Numbered from the stretch's first letter, positions 6,300-18,896 are shown. The stretch: 64,000 nt of DNA from DASTBU01 sp035711845 (GCA_035711845.1 DASTBU010000080.1:1-64000), one strand, 5' to 3'. A program made the numbers and translations. The notes: generated from the letters alone by a model not told the origin.

Positions 6300-8624
6300 T
6301 TACATCGTCCGCGCGACCGCGTCGGCGACGACCGCCTGCCCGAGCGCGAGCCCTCCGTCGCCCGGCGGCACGCGCGCGTGAAGATACACATCGAAATAGG
6401 GGTCGAGCAGCCCGTGGACTCCCTCGGCCAACCGGGCATTCTGGAAGCAGCCGCCGCTCAGGGCGACCGGAAGGGGCCCGTGCGTCCGTGCAAGCCCGCG
6501 GACAACGTCGGACGTCGCGGCGCTGAGGGTGTTGTGGAAGCGTGCGGACACCTGGGCGGGAGGCGCGCCGCCGATCAGCTCGAACACGGCGTCGCGAATC
6601 GCCGCGCGCAGATCCACCTGCCACACGGAACTCGATCGCAGGATGTTGTATTGATACCGGCCCTGCTCGTCGGCGTCGGCGACCGAGTTCCAGTCGAGCG
6701 CAACCTGTCCTTCGAAAGTCGCGCGCGGCCGTTCGAGGCCGATAGCGCCCATCGCGTCGAAGTAGCGCCCAACGCCGTGGGCGAGCGGCGCGTTGATGCG
6801 CCGGTTGATCATGGTGCGCGCGAGCTCGACGTCCGAGCGCGCGATGCGCCTGAACAGCCCGAGCGCCTCGATCGGCGCATCCCCGCCGAACGCATCGTCG
6901 AGCAGCGCGAGCGCGATCCGCCATGGCTGCCGCACGGCCGTGTCGCCGCCCGCCAGCGCGATCGGCCTGAAGGTCGCCAGCCGCTCGAACCCGTCGTATC
7001 GTGCCAGCAGAATTTCGCCGCCCCAGGCGGTGCCGTCGGTCCCCAGCCCCGTTCCGTCGTAGGCCACCCCGATGACGGGGCCTTGCAGTCCATGTTCGGC
7101 CATCACGCTCGCGACGTGCGCGTGGTGATGCTGTACGGCGACACGCACCGTCCCCGTGCGCCCAAGCGCGTAGCGAGTGGAGAGATAGTCGGGATGGAGA
7201 TCGTGGGCGATGACTTCCGGCTCGAAGCCCAGGAACCTCTCGAGCCGGTCGATCGAGTCGCGATACGAGGTGAAGGTTTCGAGGTTCTCGAGGTCTCCGA
7301 TGTGCGGCCCGAGAACGGCCTCCTCGCCTCGCGCGAGGCAGAACGTGTTCTTGAGCAGTGCGCCGCAGGCAAGGACCGGCCTCGACAGCGGCGTCGCGAG
7401 CCGTATCGAGCGGGGCACATAACCCCTGGACCGCCGCAGAATCACGGGTGCGCCGTTGATGACCCTCGCGACCGAGTCATCACAGCGCGTCACGATCTCG
7501 CGATCGTGCATGACGAACAGGTCGGCGATCCCGGCAAGCCGTCGTAACGCTTCCTCGTTCCGGTACGCGATCGGCTCGTCGGAGAGATTGCCGGAGGTCA
7601 TCACGAGGGGCCGTCCCACCCGCGCGAGCAGGAGGTGGTGCAGCGGCGAGTACGGCAGGAACAGCCCGACGAGCGGGTTGTTGGGGGCAACCCCGCTCGC
7701 CAGAGCGGTCGGCTCGCGCCGTGGAACGAGCACCACCGGGCGCTCGACCGACGTCAGGAGCCGTTCCTCGACCTCGCCCAACGCCGCCAGGCGACGGGCC
7801 TGCTCGAGATCCGGAACCATGACGGCAAACGGCTTTTCGTCGCGATGCTTTCGTGCCCTGAGCCTTGTCACCGCGAGTTGCGAGGTCGCGTCGCAGGCCA
7901 GGTGAAACCCGCCGATTCCTTTCAGCGCAACAACCCATCCGTCGAGCAGCGCGTCGGCCGCACCGGCGATCACGTCGCTGGCATCGGCCGCTTCCCCCCA
8001 CGCATCCAGCAGCGTGAGCACGGGACCGCACACGGGGCACGCATTGGGCTGCGCGTGGAATCGCCGATCGTCGACGCGGTCGTACTCGCGCTGGCAAGAG
8101 GGGCACATCCGGAAATCGGCCATGGTGGTCAGCGGCCGGTCGTAGGGGGCAGCCGAGGCGATGGTGAAACGCGGGCCGCAAGACGTGCAGTTCGTGAACG
8201 GATATCGGTAGCGGCGATTCCCCGGGTCCGACATCTCGGCCAGGCATTCCGGGCACGTCGCAAGGTCGGGTGGGATCGCGACGCGTCGCTCCTCGGTCCG
8301 TTCGCTGCCCTCGATCCGAAACTCCCCGGTCTCCTCGAACGGAATGCGCCGGGCCGTGATGCTGTCGATCACCGCCGCCGCAGGTGCCGTCGTGCGGATA
8401 CGGCCGACGAACCGATCGACTGCTTCCGGCTTGCCGAACACTTCGATGGTGACCCCGGCCGTATGGTTCCTGACCCGGCCGGCGAGCTTCGTCTCGCGGG
8501 CGACCCGGTAGATCCAGGGGCGGAAGCCAACGCCCTGCACGGTGCCGCGAACCTCGATCCGGCACCCTTCGCCGGGATTCGATCCGAGCGGAAGAGGCTC
8601 TGGTCGAAGATGGCGCATGCGCAT
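6300..8624 (-). CDS. hypF: Carbamoyltransferase HypF
   Basis: HypF makes carbamoyl-AMP from carbamoyl phosphate and ATP and transfers the carbamoyl group to HypE. The 774-aa protein has, in order, an acylphosphatase domain (EVRGTVQGVGFRPW at about residues 24-37), two zinc fingers made of four CxxC pairs (CPEC, CTSC, CPSC, CPVC, about residues 115-190), a YrdC/Sua5-like domain, and a Kae1-like C-terminal carbamoyltransferase domain (VQHHHAHVASVMAEH and GVAYDGTGLGTDG). The ATG at 8624 was chosen because it lies about 47 nt downstream of the predicted sigma-54 start; an ATG at 8618 is also possible. This is the first gene of the hyp operon. Confidence 0.95.
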   Translation of the reverse strand: MRMRHLRPEPLPLGSNPGEGCRIEVRGTVQGVGFRPWIYRVARETKLAGRVRNHTAGVTIEVFGKPEAVDRFVGRIRTTAPAAAVIDSITARRIPFEETGEFRIEGSERTEERRVAIPPDLATCPECLAEMSDPGNRRYRYPFTNCTSCGPRFTIASAAPYDRPLTTMADFRMCPSCQREYDRVDDRRFHAQPNACPVCGPVLTLLDAWGEAADASDVIAGAADALLDGWVVALKGIGGFHLACDATSQLAVTRLRARKHRDEKPFAVMVPDLEQARRLAALGEVEERLLTSVERPVVLVPRREPTALASGVAPNNPLVGLFLPYSPLHHLLLARVGRPLVMTSGNLSDEPIAYRNEEALRRLAGIADLFVMHDREIVTRCDDSVARVINGAPVILRRSRGYVPRSIRLATPLSRPVLACGALLKNTFCLARGEEAVLGPHIGDLENLETFTSYRDSIDRLERFLGFEPEVIAHDLHPDYLSTRYALGRTGTVRVAVQHHHAHVASVMAEHGLQGPVIGVAYDGTGLGTDGTAWGGEILLARYDGFERLATFRPIALAGGDTAVRQPWRIALALLDDAFGGDAPIEALGLFRRIARSDVELARTMINRRINAPLAHGVGRYFDAMGAIGLERPRATFEGQVALDWNSVADADEQGRYQYNILRSSSVWQVDLRAAIRDAVFELIGGAPPAQVSARFHNTLSAATSDVVRGLARTHGPLPVALSGGCFQNARLAEGVHGLLDPYFDVYLHARVPPGDGGLALGQAVVADAVARTM

Positions 8625-8682
8625 GATTCCGGCTTTCAGCTTCCAGGTCTCGGTGTTCGGGTGACGGCTGTCGGCTGGAAAG

Positions 8683-8697
8683 GCAAGCCCGGTGCCA
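8683..8697 (-). promoter_or_regulatory. sigma-54 promoter of the hyp operon
   Basis: The minus strand reads TGGCACCGGGCTTGC, an exact TGGCAC-N5-TTGC match. The predicted start is about 8671, 47 nt before the hypF ATG. A dyad (CGCCGGACGTCCGGGG) lies 49 bp upstream at 8746-8761. Sigma-54 control of hydrogenase genes is well known in other bacteria. Confidence 0.8.
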
Positions 8698-8745
8698 TGC
8701 GTGTTTTCCGCTAACCGGTCATGTTTTCTAGGGATTCGGCCAGGA

Positions 8746-8761
8746 CGCCGGACGTCCGGGG
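8746..8761. promoter_or_regulatory. Putative enhancer dyad of the hyp operon
   Basis: CGCCGGACGTCCGGGG fits the YGCCGR-N4-YCGGCR pattern except at the last two positions. It lies just downstream of the hydrogenase protease gene and about 50 bp upstream of the hyp -24 element. Confidence 0.4.
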
Positions 8762-8806
8762 TCGGTCGCCGCGGGTACTTTCCGAGGAGCGCGGAAAATC
8801 CCGCGG

Positions 8807-9343
8807 CTACGCGTAGGCTGCGGCGGGCTCCCGTTCCCACCAGGTGTCGGGCCGGCGTGGAACCGGGCGGGGGCGAGGGGAACATCCCAGCCGCTCCAGC
8901 TCGCTCAGCGCCACGCTGATGGCGGGTGCAATCGCAGAGCGAAGGGATCCGCTCAGCGAGACCCCCGTTGCGACCCACTCGGGGACGACCCCGATGAGCA
9001 GCACCTCCTTCGGCGCGTGGCCTGCCGCCGCGAGCGCCATCAGGGAGTCCTTGATGCCGGGGTCGTGCGGGCTGAGGCGTGTCGGAGGCCCCGAACGCAG
9101 GATCTCGGGCTGGGTGAAGGTCCTGATGGCGCCCGCGCAGGCGTCGGTCTTCACCGTATCCAGGAAGATCACGACATCGGCGTCGAAGAGGTACGGCGTC
9201 AGGTCGAGCCCGGGTGTGCCAGCGTCGATGACCTGCACGTTCTCAGGCATCTCGTAGAACGCCTCCAGCACCCGGACCGCGTACGGCCCGAACCCATCGT
9301 CACTCATCAGCACATTCCCGAGCCCCACGATCCTGATGTTCAT
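8807..9343 (-). CDS. hybD: Hydrogenase maturation protease (HybD/HyaD family)
   Basis: This endopeptidase removes the C-terminal extension of the NiFe large subunit after nickel insertion. The 178-aa product begins MNIRIVGLGNVLMSDDGFG, with the conserved GxGN..-DDG block whose Asp (and Glu or Asp relatives) bind nickel. DAGTPGLDL and FLDTV follow, and SPHDPG is the second His region. The C-terminal 25 residues are Pro/Arg-rich. GGAGG lies 5 nt before the ATG at 9343. It follows the large-subunit gene after 128 nt filled with GACGTGC repeats, so it may be cotranscribed with the hydrogenase. Confidence 0.9.
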   Translation of the reverse strand: MNIRIVGLGNVLMSDDGFGPYAVRVLEAFYEMPENVQVIDAGTPGLDLTPYLFDADVVIFLDTVKTDACAGAIRTFTQPEILRSGPPTRLSPHDPGIKDSLMALAAAGHAPKEVLLIGVVPEWVATGVSLSGSLRSAIAPAISVALSELERLGCSPRPRPVPRRPDTWWEREPAAAYA

Positions 9344-9354
9344 GCAGCCTCCAT

Positions 9355-9474
9355 ATGACGTGCGACGTGCTGCGTGCGACGGTGCGACGTGCGACTTGTC
9401 ACGTGCGGTGTGCAACGTGCCGTGCGACGTGCGACGCGCGACGTGCCGTGCGGCGTGCGAGTCGCCGCGTGTCA
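9355..9474. repeat. GACGTGC heptanucleotide array between hybC and hybD
   Basis: About 120 nt made largely of imperfect 7-bp units GACGTGC and variants (GCCGTGC, GGCGTGC, CAACGTGC). It fills the whole hybC-hybD gap and touches the hybC stop. It has no coding potential. It is one of several heptad arrays in the window. Confidence 0.8.
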
Positions 9475-11172
9475 CAGTGCCTTCACCCTGACCAACTCCC
9501 GCCCACCCGGATCGAATGTGTGAATCGCGCACGCGATGCAAGGATCGAACGAGTGGATGGTTCGTATGAGCTCGAGCGGTCGCTCCGGGTCGGCGACCGG
9601 ATTCCCCACGAGCGAGGCCTCGTAGGGTCCTGCCTGGTTCTTGTCGTCGCGCGGCCCCGCGTTCCACGTCGAGGGCACTACCGCCTGGTAATTGGCGATC
9701 TTGCCGTCCCGGATGACGACCCAGTGCGACAGCGTGCCGCGGGGCGCCTCGTGGAAGCCGAACCCGCGCTGCTCCCCTTTCGGAAACGTCGGCGGATTGA
9801 AGATGGCGGTGTCGCCCTTGCCGATGTTGTTGACGAGCAGGTTCCAGTGCTTCTGCGCGAGCTCGGCGATGACCTGCGTGCGAATCATGCGCGCGGCGTG
9901 GCGGCCCAGCGTGGAATGCAGGACCGCTGGCGTCAGCTTCGCCTTCGCCACGGCACCCGCAGTCTCGAGCGTCTTGTTCGCCCACTTCACCGTGGGCGCG
10001 TGGCCGAGCGCGTAGCCGACGAGTACCTGCGCGAGCGGGCCGACCTGCATCGGCCGCCCCTGGAAGCGTGGCGCCTTGACCCACGAATACTTCGCCCTTC
10101 CGTCGTACGGGGTGTACTTCGGCACGGTGTCCTCGTCGAACGGATGGCGCGTCCAGTCGCCGTCGTACCACGACCGCGCGATGCACTCCGACACGTTGTC
10201 CTTGAAGTACGCTTCCTCGAACGTTTTGATCTCGGTGACGTTGCCGAGATCGCCGTTCATGATCGTGCCGCCGGGGAAATCGAACTGCGTGCCCTTCGTG
10301 TCGAGCGGGAGATCCGGCACGGACAGGTAGTTGGTGACCCCCTTGCCGTATCCGAGCCAGTCGGCGTACATCGCCCCGATGGCGCAGACATCCGTGAAGT
10401 AGACGTTCTGGATGAACCCCTGCACTTCGTCAAGCGTGTCCTTGATGCGGTACAGCTTCTCCATGTTCAGCGTGGCCTGATTGTCCAGATTGATGGCGTT
10501 GGCGACCCCGCCGACCGCGAGGTTCTGGATGTTGGGCGTCTTGCTGCCGAGAATCGCCACGACCTGGTTCACCTTCCGCTGATACTCGAGGGCCTCGAGG
10601 TAGTGCGCGACCGCCAGCAGGTTGACCTCCGGCGCCAGCTTCATGGCGGGGTGCCCCCAGTAGCCGTTGGCGAAGATCCCGAGCTGCCCGGCCTCGACGA
10701 ACCCTTTCACGCGGTCCTGCACGGCCTGGAGCTGGTGCCGGCTGTTGCCCGGCCACGAGGAGAGGCCGTCCGCGATTGCGGCCGCCTTCACCGGATCGGC
10801 CTTCAGCGCCGAGACCACGTCCACCCAGTCGAGCGCCGACAGGTGGTAGAAGTGGACGATGTGATCGTGCATGGCGTGCGCCGCCAGTATCAGGTTCCTG
10901 ATGTACTGGGCGTTCAGCGGCACCTCGAGCCCGAGCGCATTCTCGACGGCCCGAACCGACGCGATCGCGTGCACGGTCGTGCACACGCCGCAGAATCGCT
11001 GCGTGAACAGCCAGGCGTCGCGCGGGTCACGCCCCTCGAGGATCTTCTCGATCCCGCGGAACATCTGGCCCGAGGACCAGGCCTCGCGGACCACGCCGCC
11101 ATCGACCTCGACGTCGATGCGAAGGTGCCCCTCGATGCGCGTGACGGGATCGACGGTTATGTGCGTGCCCAT
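9472..11172 (-). CDS. hybC: [NiFe]-hydrogenase large subunit (group 1, HybC type)
   Basis: This is the catalytic subunit that binds the NiFe(CN)2CO centre and oxidises H2 on the periplasmic side. The 566-aa protein has the N-terminal L1 motif RFCGVCTTVHA (about residues 59-69) and the C-terminal L2 motif DPCIACAIH. This supplies the four Cys ligands. Fifteen residues (TFDPGGRELVRVKAL) follow the His and would be cleaved off by the maturation protease. It has no signal peptide, as expected, because it is exported with the small subunit by Tat. Its start overlaps hybB by 16 nt. Gene order O-A-B-C-D matches the E. coli hydrogenase-2 operon. Confidence 0.95.
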   Translation of the reverse strand: MGTHITVDPVTRIEGHLRIDVEVDGGVVREAWSSGQMFRGIEKILEGRDPRDAWLFTQRFCGVCTTVHAIASVRAVENALGLEVPLNAQYIRNLILAAHAMHDHIVHFYHLSALDWVDVVSALKADPVKAAAIADGLSSWPGNSRHQLQAVQDRVKGFVEAGQLGIFANGYWGHPAMKLAPEVNLLAVAHYLEALEYQRKVNQVVAILGSKTPNIQNLAVGGVANAINLDNQATLNMEKLYRIKDTLDEVQGFIQNVYFTDVCAIGAMYADWLGYGKGVTNYLSVPDLPLDTKGTQFDFPGGTIMNGDLGNVTEIKTFEEAYFKDNVSECIARSWYDGDWTRHPFDEDTVPKYTPYDGRAKYSWVKAPRFQGRPMQVGPLAQVLVGYALGHAPTVKWANKTLETAGAVAKAKLTPAVLHSTLGRHAARMIRTQVIAELAQKHWNLLVNNIGKGDTAIFNPPTFPKGEQRGFGFHEAPRGTLSHWVVIRDGKIANYQAVVPSTWNAGPRDDKNQAGPYEASLVGNPVADPERPLELIRTIHSFDPCIACAIHTFDPGGRELVRVKAL

Positions 11173-12362
11173 GCTGTTCCTGCCTTTCCTGTACCGACGG
11201 CCGCGCCCGTCAGTATCGGGAAGAATTTGATGATGAGGAGGTACGCCAGGATCTCCGCGGCGATCAGCCCGAACGTCGTGAACATCTCGGGGACGCTCGG
11301 GAAGTACGACCAGTTGTCGCCGGGGCGAAACGCCAGCAGATACGTGTCGAATCTGTAGAGCGACCCGGCCAGCATCATCAGGACCGCGGCGCGGAACAGA
11401 TACCCGAGCTGTTGCCGCTTCCCTCTGTTGAGCAGCATCACGCCGGGGATTACCGCCAGCACGAGCTCCAGCAGCGCCATCCCGCTGAACGCGTCGAAGG
11501 CGAAGAGCAACGGAAGCCGCCCGGCGAAGGCGAGGTCGGCGATCCGGAGCGCCGGATAGAGGAGGGCGATGGGCGCCATGACACGGCCGATACCCGCCAG
11601 CATCTCGATCTCAGGCTTCCGTCGGAGGAACGCGCTGGACAGCGCCGCCTCGAACACCACGACGGCGTAACCCATCGCGATGCACGAGATGAGGAACAGC
11701 AGCGGCAGCCATCCGGTGTTCCACAGCGGGTGCAGCCGCGGGCCCGCGAGCAGCATCAGCGAACCGAGCGACGACTGGTGCATCGTCGGCAACAGGATCC
11801 CGAGCGCCACGATCCAGATGAGCGCCCGGTTGACGATCTTCAGTCCACGCTCGGAGATGGCCCGCACGCGCGGCGAGGAGGCGTACCTCCCACGCTCGAA
11901 GAACGCGGGGGACAGCTCGATCCACAGCACCACGACGTAGGCCATGATGCAGAGCGCGACCTCGAGCAGAACCGAGCTGAGGTTCCACTCCCAGAAGAAC
12001 AGCGGCACGCGCCACACGCTCCACCATCGGCCGACGTCGAGCAACACGCCAAACCCGGCGAGCGAGTATCCGAGCGCGCTCGTCAGGATGGCAGGGCGTA
12101 CCAGCGGGTGATACTGACCCTTGTTGCGGATGTAGACGAGCAGGGCGACGGCATAGCCGCCACACGCCAGTGCCGTCCCGGTCACGACATCGAACGCGAT
12201 CCACAGCCCCCACGGATAGCCGTCGCTCAGGTTCGTCACCGCGCCGATGCCGAAGATCAGCCGGATCAGCACCAGGACCGCGGCGATGCCCGCAAGGATC
12301 GCCAGGGCCTTGATCGGACGCGTGAAGAGCCGGCCGCCAACGGGTTCTGCATGTTCGGTCAT
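11157..12362 (-). CDS. hybB: Hydrogenase membrane quinone-reactive subunit HybB (NrfD/PsrC family)
   Basis: This integral membrane protein (401 aa) links the hydrogenase electron chain to the quinone pool. About ten hydrophobic helices are visible, starting with IKALAILAGIAAVLVLIRLI and ending LIAAEILAYLLIIKFFPIL. The segment SDGYPWGLWIAFDVVTGTALACGG is typical of NrfD-like proteins near the quinol site. It has no haem or Fe-S ligands. The ATG at 12362 overlaps the hybA stop by 4 nt (ATGA). Confidence 0.92.
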   Translation of the reverse strand: MTEHAEPVGGRLFTRPIKALAILAGIAAVLVLIRLIFGIGAVTNLSDGYPWGLWIAFDVVTGTALACGGYAVALLVYIRNKGQYHPLVRPAILTSALGYSLAGFGVLLDVGRWWSVWRVPLFFWEWNLSSVLLEVALCIMAYVVVLWIELSPAFFERGRYASSPRVRAISERGLKIVNRALIWIVALGILLPTMHQSSLGSLMLLAGPRLHPLWNTGWLPLLFLISCIAMGYAVVVFEAALSSAFLRRKPEIEMLAGIGRVMAPIALLYPALRIADLAFAGRLPLLFAFDAFSGMALLELVLAVIPGVMLLNRGKRQQLGYLFRAAVLMMLAGSLYRFDTYLLAFRPGDNWSYFPSVPEMFTTFGLIAAEILAYLLIIKFFPILTGAAVGTGKAGTAWART

Positions 12363-13249
12363 GGCTGGCCTCCCGCCTGGCTCCCTTCCTCTTTCCCTTG
12401 TTTGCGGTTCCGGAACAGCACGGCGCCAAGGACGCCGTAGAGTGCGAGAGGCGCGATGAAGCCTCGATAGGCGGTGTGCTGAATCTTGCGCTGCAGCGTG
12501 GCCGTGGACGCCTCGCCCAGCGTCGGCAGTCCGAGCTCCTCGAACGGCACGTGCGAGAGATACAGCACCTGCGTGCCGCCGCCGTCGTGCTCACCGTAGA
12601 CCTTCGGGACATACTGGTCGGGATGCCGGGCGAGCCGTTCCTTCGCCTCGCGCAGCAGATCGGCGCGCGTGCCGTAGATGACCGCGCCTCTCGGGCAGAC
12701 CTCGGCGCAGGCCGGGATCTTCCCCTCCGCGATGCGGTGGTTGCACAGCTCGCACTTGACCATCCGCGGCGCCGCCTTGGCCCACTCGAACTTCGGGATG
12801 CCGAACGGGCAGGCGACCTGGCAGTAGCGGCACCCGACGCACAGATCCACGTCGTAGGTGACGATCCCGTACTCGCGCTTCTTGAACGCGCCGAGCATGC
12901 AGGCGGTCGCGCACGCGGGATCCGCGCAGTGCATGCACTGCGCCTTCATGTAAGACTGCCGACCCTCGTCCTTGTACAACTTGATGATGGTCTTGGTGTA
13001 TTCGTTCAGATCGTCGGGTGCCTGATAGATGCCATTCGAGAAGCCGGGATCAGGCTCGAGGCCGTTCGCCTCCCGGCAGGCGACCACGCAGGCCTTGCAG
13101 CCGATGCAGAGCGTCGTGTCGTAGAGCAGCCCGACGGCATCATCGGGGATCCCGATCGGACCGCCCGCGGCGCGTGCAGGCTTGGCGCCGGCCAGCGTCG
13201 CCCCAGCAACCAGGAGCCCCTTGAGCGCTGTTCGCCGATTGATGCCCAC
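12359..13249 (-). CDS. hybA: Hydrogenase Fe-S electron-transfer subunit HybA
   Basis: This periplasmic ferredoxin-like subunit carries electrons from the small subunit to HybB. The 296-aa protein starts with a Tat signal (INRRTALKGLLVAG). It has four [4Fe-4S] sets: CIGCKACVVAC, CMHCADPACATAC, CVGCRYCQVACPF, and CELCN with CAEVCPRGA. A single C-terminal membrane helix (FIAPLALYGVLGAVLF) anchors it. The start is GTG at 13249 with GGAGG six nt upstream, directly after the small-subunit stop. All sixteen expected cluster cysteines are present. Confidence 0.93.
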   Translation of the reverse strand: MGINRRTALKGLLVAGATLAGAKPARAAGGPIGIPDDAVGLLYDTTLCIGCKACVVACREANGLEPDPGFSNGIYQAPDDLNEYTKTIIKLYKDEGRQSYMKAQCMHCADPACATACMLGAFKKREYGIVTYDVDLCVGCRYCQVACPFGIPKFEWAKAAPRMVKCELCNHRIAEGKIPACAEVCPRGAVIYGTRADLLREAKERLARHPDQYVPKVYGEHDGGGTQVLYLSHVPFEELGLPTLGEASTATLQRKIQHTAYRGFIAPLALYGVLGAVLFRNRKQGKEEGSQAGGQP

Positions 13250-13250
13250 G

Positions 13251-14363
13251 CTACACCTCCTCCCGCTTCTCCTCGGAAGGCACGCGCGTATCGAGCTTCT
13301 TCGAGGCGGCGTAGGCGCCGCCGAGGAGCGCGCCGCCGACCAGGCCCGCCACACCCGTTGCAAACGGGCTCACGCCGCCCTGTGGCGCACGAATGGGCGG
13401 ATACGTATCGGGCGGGGTGGGCCGATCGATCGGGACGGTGTCGTGCATCGCCACGCGGAAGGCGAGCTTCTGTTCGGTGCATCCGACGCAGGGGTGCCCG
13501 AGCCCAATCGGCCAGCAGTCGGTGACTTCACCGAACGACAACGTGGAGCAGTTGGCGTGCGTCTGCGGTCCCTTGCACCCGAGCTTGTAGAGACAGTAGC
13601 CGAGACGGTGCCCCTCGTCGCCGAACTGCTGCGCGAAGCGGCCGGCGTCGAAGTGAGCGCGCCGCGGACAGTGCTCGTGGATCGTGCGGCCGTACGCGAA
13701 GAGCGGCCGGCCCAGGTCGTCGAGCGCGGGCAGCGTGCCGAACGTCGCGTACTGAAGGACCGTGCCGAGCAGGTTGTACGGATTCGCCGGGCAGCCCGGG
13801 ATCGTCACGACCGTCTTGCCCTTGAGGATGTCCGGCGCGCCGACCGCACCGGTCGGGTTCGGATCCGCTGATGGAATCCCGCCCCACGATGCGCACGAGC
13901 CGATCGCGATGATCGCGCCGGCCTGCGATGCCACGTCGTTGAGCATGTCAACGGCCGTGCGGCCCCCGATCATGCAATAGATCCCATCGTCCTTCGTCGG
14001 AATCGCGCCCTCGACGATGACGACGTACTTGCCGGCGTTCTGCTTCATCGCCGCCTTGAGGGCGTCCTCGGCCTGGTGGCCCGAAGCGGCAAAGAGCGTC
14101 TCGTGATAATCGAGCGACACGAGATCGAGAATCAGCTCGGCCACGCCGGGATGGGACGTGCGCAGCAACGACTCCGTGCAGCCAGTGCACTCCTGGAAGT
14201 GGAGCCAGATCACCGAAGGCTTGAGGCCCCGCGCGGCGGCCTCGACCATTTTGGCGGCTGCCGTTGCGCTCAGCCCGACTGCGGCCGCGGCCATGGTGCA
14301 GACCTTCACAAAGTCGCGGCGCGACACCGCGCGATCGAACGAAACGTAGGGGCCTGCACTCAT
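13251..14363 (-). CDS. hybO: [NiFe]-hydrogenase small subunit (HybO type) with Tat signal
   Basis: The 370-aa small subunit carries three Fe-S clusters that pass electrons away from the NiFe centre. A twin-arginine signal (SRRDFVKVCTMAAAAVGL) lies at about residues 15-33. The proximal-cluster motif ECTGCTES, the GSCASWGG and PGCPANPYN blocks, and distal and medial Cys residues (GYCLYKLGCKG, CWPIGLGHPCVGC) follow. A C-terminal membrane helix (GVAGLVGGALLGGAYAA) is present. No extra cysteines of the oxygen-tolerant proximal cluster are seen, so the enzyme is probably O2-sensitive. The ATG at 14363 has GGAG upstream and lies 54 nt from the predicted sigma-54 start. Confidence 0.93.
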   Translation of the reverse strand: MSAGPYVSFDRAVSRRDFVKVCTMAAAAVGLSATAAAKMVEAAARGLKPSVIWLHFQECTGCTESLLRTSHPGVAELILDLVSLDYHETLFAASGHQAEDALKAAMKQNAGKYVVIVEGAIPTKDDGIYCMIGGRTAVDMLNDVASQAGAIIAIGSCASWGGIPSADPNPTGAVGAPDILKGKTVVTIPGCPANPYNLLGTVLQYATFGTLPALDDLGRPLFAYGRTIHEHCPRRAHFDAGRFAQQFGDEGHRLGYCLYKLGCKGPQTHANCSTLSFGEVTDCWPIGLGHPCVGCTEQKLAFRVAMHDTVPIDRPTPPDTYPPIRAPQGGVSPFATGVAGLVGGALLGGAYAASKKLDTRVPSEEKREEV

Positions 14364-14428
14364 GACAACTCTCCTTCGTGCCTCGAGAAAAGCGGACGGC
14401 GAGACCGAACAAGCCTGCGGTGTCCTGA

Positions 14429-14443
14429 GCAACGGCAGTGCCC
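14429..14443 (-). promoter_or_regulatory. sigma-54 promoter of the hyb operon
   Basis: The minus strand reads GGGCACTGCCGTTGC, with GG, CAC and TTGC in place. The predicted start is about 14417. It lies in the 324-bp divergent region 14364-14687, which holds no gene and has the shared dyad at 14547-14562 about 103 bp upstream. Confidence 0.8.
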
Positions 14444-14546
14444 GCTGGAGGTGCGGCATGGATCGCCTGTTTCCGGCGCATTTTTTCCGGTCGGGCTCCG
14501 GCCGTTGCGGGAATCCGTTCATCGGCGGCCCTCGGGCCAGACGCCC

Positions 14547-14562
14547 CGCCGAGATTCCGGCA
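14547..14562. promoter_or_regulatory. Shared enhancer dyad between hybO and nifJ
   Basis: CGCCGAGATTCCGGCA is the exact reverse complement of the 16-mer upstream of the TPR gene (44735-44750). It lies 103 bp upstream of the hyb -24 element and 51 bp upstream of the weaker nifJ element, so a single activator site could serve both divergent operons. Confidence 0.6.
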
Positions 14563-14613
14563 CCTGACGGAGAGCGGGCCCGGAACCTGGCGTCATCAGG
14601 CCATTTCCGGGCT

Positions 14614-14628
14614 CAGCACGCTTTTTGT
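14614..14628 (+). promoter_or_regulatory. Possible variant sigma-54 promoter of nifJ
   Basis: CAGCACGCTTTTTGT resembles TGGCACG-N4-TTGC but has A in the -24 GG and T in the -12 GC. The predicted start near 14640 gives a 48-nt leader. This is weaker than the other sites; position next to the shared dyad is the main support. Confidence 0.35.
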
Positions 14629-14687
14629 TCCTGTTGGATCGGGCGCACCCGACCTGGCACGCGCCGCCAATCTGGAGAGGCAATCAC

Positions 14688-18284
<3,597 letters not shown>

Positions 18285-18323
18285 CAACGGCGCCCATCCA
18301 TCCAAACGGGAACCGGAGATCTT

Positions 18324-18896
18324 ATGTCCACCACAACATTCATTCTGCTGCTGCTGGCGGCAGTCGTTGTCGTCTATATTGCTCTCGCTGCCCGCACGTA
18401 CTTGCGCATGCGGGGCAAGCGCGTGGTCGTCTGTCCGGAAACACACCAGCCGGCGGGCGTGACCGTAGACGCGGGTCATGCGGCGATCAGCGCGTTCTGG
18501 GACAAGCCGGACATTCAGTTGAAGACCTGCACGCGCTGGCCGGAGCGCCATGACTGCAATCAGGCCTGCACGCGCCAGATTGCCGACCAGCCCCAGCTCA
18601 CGCTGGCCGTCAACATGCTGAAGAACTGGTATGCAGGGCGTAACTGTGCGATCTGCCGGCGCGCCATCGGCTTGGTGCACACGTCCGAGCCGCGGCCAGG
18701 CCTGCTCAACGTCGCCTCGCCTGGTGGCGAGATCCTCAGCTGGGACGATATCCCGGCCGAGCAGCTGCCCGCGATCCTCGACGCACATCTCCCGGTCTGC
18801 TCCAACTGCGCCCTCGCCGAGACATTCCGCCGCAAGTACCCCCAGCTGGTCACGGATCGGGAAGAGACAGAGGAGCGGGACAAGATCTATCACTGA
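18324..18896 (+). CDS. Membrane-anchored Cys-rich protein of unknown function (190 aa)
   Basis: The protein has one N-terminal membrane helix (FILLLLAAVVVVYIALAA) and then a soluble domain with eight cysteines: VVVCPE, LKTCTRWPERHDCNQAC, GRNCAIC and PVCSNC. Pairs of the CxxC type suggest metal or Fe-S binding. It starts at the ATG at 18324, 39 nt after nifJ with GGAG upstream, and is probably cotranscribed with it. I do not recognise a named family. A small membrane redox or assembly protein linked to PFOR or the hydrogenase is a guess from context only. Confidence 0.75.
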   Translation: MSTTTFILLLLAAVVVVYIALAARTYLRMRGKRVVVCPETHQPAGVTVDAGHAAISAFWDKPDIQLKTCTRWPERHDCNQACTRQIADQPQLTLAVNMLKNWYAGRNCAICRRAIGLVHTSEPRPGLLNVASPGGEILSWDDIPAEQLPAILDAHLPVCSNCALAETFRRKYPQLVTDREETEERDKIYH

